Below, piece after piece: positions 61,794 to 64,000 of a stretch of DNA of 64,000 nucleotides. Source of the stretch: Gnetum montanum (Eukaryota; Streptophyta; Gnetopsida; Gnetales; Gnetaceae); NCBI GenBank assembly GCA_015680685.1, contig MNCI01023539.1, positions 687,438 through 751,437 on the forward strand, written 5' to 3'. The notes under the pieces are model-generated. The model was not told the origin of the DNA, did no database searches, and saw nothing but the letters and a program-made list of their open reading frames with translations. Position numbers and translations under genes: made by a program. The stretch's first letter is position 1, and every line of letters begins with the position of its first letter.

Positions 61794-63260
61794 ATGCCTC
61801 TCCTACAAGGTGACAATAACGCCACACTTAGTGAGGAAGTTCATTGGAGAACCAATGAGCTATATGACGATGAAGATTGGAGTATACAACCTGAAGTGGG
61901 AGTTTCCTATAAGAATGAACAAAAACAACGTCATCGTAACACACGAAAGCATAACTTACCCGATGACGATGAACCCCCACTGGCCACTACAAGCTTAACG
62001 CAAATACAAGAGGCTGTTCGAATCTCACGTAGGCATCGTAAAGAGAGCCGACTACCCAGGCTCGATTTAAATAACTTTCCCAAATTTTCAGGAGGCTATG
62101 ACTTAGATCCGCATCAACATTTACTAGCCTTCTACGATGCCTGCACATGGAATAACATTGATAACAGTTGGCAAAAACTGAAGCTCTTTCCTATGACACT
62201 CGTTGACCAAGCTAAAGTATGGTATAGATCGTTAAAACCAAATTCAATACGACGCTGGTCAACAATGGTAGAGGTCTTTAACGAAAAATATCAAACCTAC
62301 GCAAGAGTGTCAGCCTTGAGGAAACAAATCCAAGGATGGAAACAAGAAAAACATGAACCCTTGGACATGGCCTTAGAAAGATATTATTCACTGTTAAACA
62401 ACTGTCCAGGCCATGGGTTTTCCGAGGAAAGGCTAATGTACCATATCATTGATGGGCTACGTAATGAAACAAGAGAGACCTTAGGAACGTATGCCCGAGG
62501 TCAACTATACAACCTACGAACCCATCAAATCCAAGAGCTTATTAAGCGGGTAGCAAAAGAAGAAGGAGAAATAGCTACATGGGAGAGTGTTGAAAAACAT
62601 CAACGGGACCAAAATATTAACTCAACAAAGGTCCATGATCATAACAAGGAGAGATCAACAAATTCCAAGGTGGAAACATCATCTTTGCCAATACAACAAT
62701 TGTTAGAAGAAGCCGAGGCAAAGATCAATAAGATGTTGGAATGGATGAATCAAAAGAGTGAAGAATTTGTCAACAACATTGGAGATAGAGTTTTCACAAC
62801 CCAAGAAGCAGGACGAAATAATAGACATTCGGAGAAAAAGAATGAAGGGAATAAGCGCTCAACTGCCAATCATACATATGAATGCAACATATGCCTGTAC
62901 GATCACCCCAAAGGCCAATGCCCAATACTGTTACATCTACATGAGCATTGGGGAAACACGTTACATCCAGAGTTCGTACAGAGATACTGTGTTAGACCAC
63001 AGTGGCAACAATCCCAGTCGTGGGGGAATCCACCCTTAGACTGGAGGCATCCTTCACATTTTCCGAACTCAAATGCTTATCACGTTCAACACCCTGTTTC
63101 TTTATCTGGGCCACCACACTTTATCTCACCACAACACCATTCTCCACAATACTATCAGCCCATACCTCCAACACAACCACCACCTTGTGCACCTTTCATT
63201 CCTCCTAACTTTCAACATTCTTATCCTTTCCCTCCTTCCACAATGCCCAACTGTTCCTAA
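61794..63260 (+). CDS. gag: Element E gag, 488-codon open reading frame
   Basis: The best-preserved retroelement ORF in the window. It starts 144 bp after the LTR. Residues 1-60 form an acidic leader aligning with element B gag. The capsid-like core is roughly 85-235: LDLNNFPKFSGGYDLDP, WQKLKLFPMTLVDQAKVWYRSL, IQGWKQEKHEPLDMALERYY, YHIIDGLRNETRETLGTYARGQL. A charged helical region follows (about 240-345), then a zinc knuckle CNICLYDHPKGQC at 364-376 (C-x2-C-x3-H-x4-C) and a Pro/His/Tyr-rich tail. It should form particles and package element RNA. It lacks the roughly 300-residue N-terminal extension of A, C and D. The stop at 63258 may be premature. Confidence 0.9.
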   Translation: MPLLQGDNNATLSEEVHWRTNELYDDEDWSIQPEVGVSYKNEQKQRHRNTRKHNLPDDDEPPLATTSLTQIQEAVRISRRHRKESRLPRLDLNNFPKFSGGYDLDPHQHLLAFYDACTWNNIDNSWQKLKLFPMTLVDQAKVWYRSLKPNSIRRWSTMVEVFNEKYQTYARVSALRKQIQGWKQEKHEPLDMALERYYSLLNNCPGHGFSEERLMYHIIDGLRNETRETLGTYARGQLYNLRTHQIQELIKRVAKEEGEIATWESVEKHQRDQNINSTKVHDHNKERSTNSKVETSSLPIQQLLEEAEAKINKMLEWMNQKSEEFVNNIGDRVFTTQEAGRNNRHSEKKNEGNKRSTANHTYECNICLYDHPKGQCPILLHLHEHWGNTLHPEFVQRYCVRPQWQQSQSWGNPPLDWRHPSHFPNSNAYHVQHPVSLSGPPHFISPQHHSPQYYQPIPPTQPPPCAPFIPPNFQHSYPFPPSTMPNCS

Positions 63261-63775
63261 GGTGTTTGTACCACTGCAAACCACGAACAACACTTGTGCG
63301 GCTGCTACTAACACCAGTGAAGAACCTCAGCAACATCAAAGGCGTCCTTTCTTTAAACACGGCCGTAGGAAGGGACAACATAACTCTGAGGCCACTGCAT
63401 CTTCCAACCTAGCACAAGTCCAACAATGTGGTGCACCCTTACCTTCAAACCCAACGCCTCATGTAACTTCATTAGGGGCCACCAACTTACACTCCAACAA
63501 CCACACGGCCCAATGAACGCAACCATGGAAGGCATCAGTCCAATCCTTGCATACCATCTAATGGTCCTAAACATCATAGTGGGTCAACTCATTATTCGGG
63601 AACTACATTGTATGAAGTGCCCCACTATGCTTATTATAATCAAGTGTGTGAGCCCCGAGGGGATAAGTATAGACAGGTCCCAATACTTTCAATATGCAAG
63701 GATCCTTATTTTCCATTTATTAATCCTTGCCATACTCAACTGTTTAGTTATGGGGGATATCCCCCATTTCAATAA
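63261..63775 (+). pseudogene. Element E gag C-terminal continuation, out of frame
   Basis: After TAA 63258-63260, a +1 frame reads PKVFVPLQTTNN and EEPQQHQRRPFFKHGRRKG to a TGA at 63514-63516. A third frame then reads HHSGSTHYSGTTLYEVPHYAYY, given here in part, and ends SYGGYPPFQ at TAA 63773-63775. The Pro/Tyr/Gln-rich style is continuous across frames and resembles the B gag tail, so small indels (real or assembly errors) probably broke one longer gag. Confidence 0.6.
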
Positions 63776-64000
63776 CAAGCAGGATTAATAAATATTTTTA
63801 ATTTTCTTTAATTCTACAACTTTTTTGTTTTTCAGTTTTTCATTTTTCAACTTTTTGTTTTTATCTTTTTGTGTGTTTTGTATTTTCATGCTTGTGTAAG
63901 TAATCTCATCTATGAATAAAACACTCATGTGAATCGTGGTTGAGATGTGTTTTATGTTATTAAGTCATGAGTGATCAATTATTTGAAATAGTGAACCCAC
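63776..64000 (+). other. Element E start of the 3' segment (T-rich, no pol)
   Basis: Directly after gag, the T-rich non-coding DNA aligns with element B just after its gag (TAATAA-TATTTTT, then a TTTTTTGTTTT-CAGTTTT block). No protease or RT follows within the window. The element continues past the edge. Confidence 0.65.

Overview
This is a repeat-dominated plant nuclear window. One spliced plant gene (a zinc-independent double-bond reductase with canonical GT/AG introns) sits in about 55 kb of nested retrotransposons. Old Athila-type Ty3/gypsy elements still keep both LTRs and target-site duplications (TSDs), although their LTR pairs differ by roughly 10% by eye. That suggests a seed plant with a large, slowly turning-over genome. 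A gymnosperm is my guess; nothing in the window proves it.

Layout. 1-567: edge-truncated LTR (-). 568-2600: decayed coiled-coil ORF followed by a polypurine tract (PPT) and an LTR (+). 2740-4640: Ty1/copia pol remnant interrupted by two SINE-like insertions. 5722-9025: five-exon double-bond reductase gene (-), open across 344 codons. 9595-12448: short tandem repeats, then AT-rich sequence without genes. 12454-22410: element A (-, TSD CCTTG). 23107-30282: element B (-, TSD TCATG), whose gag is split by a solo LTR at 27619-28385. 30352-41776: element C (-, TSD AAAAT), whose 3' LTR is split by an unrelated solo LTR at 30438-31720. 41782-45880: AT-rich sequence with only weak features. 45881-57234: RTE-type LINE remnant (-), split by element D (46187-56102, +). 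57235-60640: remains of an element primed by initiator-Met tRNA, with a second copy of the coiled-coil ORF. 60641-64000: 5' LTR and gag of element E (+), which leaves the window.

A to E are one superfamily. Their LTRs begin TGATGA and end TCATCA. Each has a primer-binding site (PBS) complementary to tRNA-Asp, a U3 with a TATAAATA box, and a gag start 130-145 bp after the LTR. A, C and D carry decayed gag-protease-RT-RNase H-integrase, with an Athila-like FMDD motif, plus a conserved roughly 2-kb segment before the 3' LTR. B lacks pol, and E appears to lack it: gag runs straight into the 3' segment. A, C and D are therefore the autonomous type, while B and E look like a gag-only partner lineage. 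E, the edge LTR and the solo LTR in B form the youngest, CpG-rich layer.

Most notable: the gag-only subfamily; the long gag N-terminal extension confined to A, C and D; GATATC palindrome arrays in the U3, replaced by a 34-bp repeat array in C; conserved blocks between integrase and the 3' LTR; the coiled-coil ORF element; and a near-perfect hairpin at the start of the LTR at 1713.
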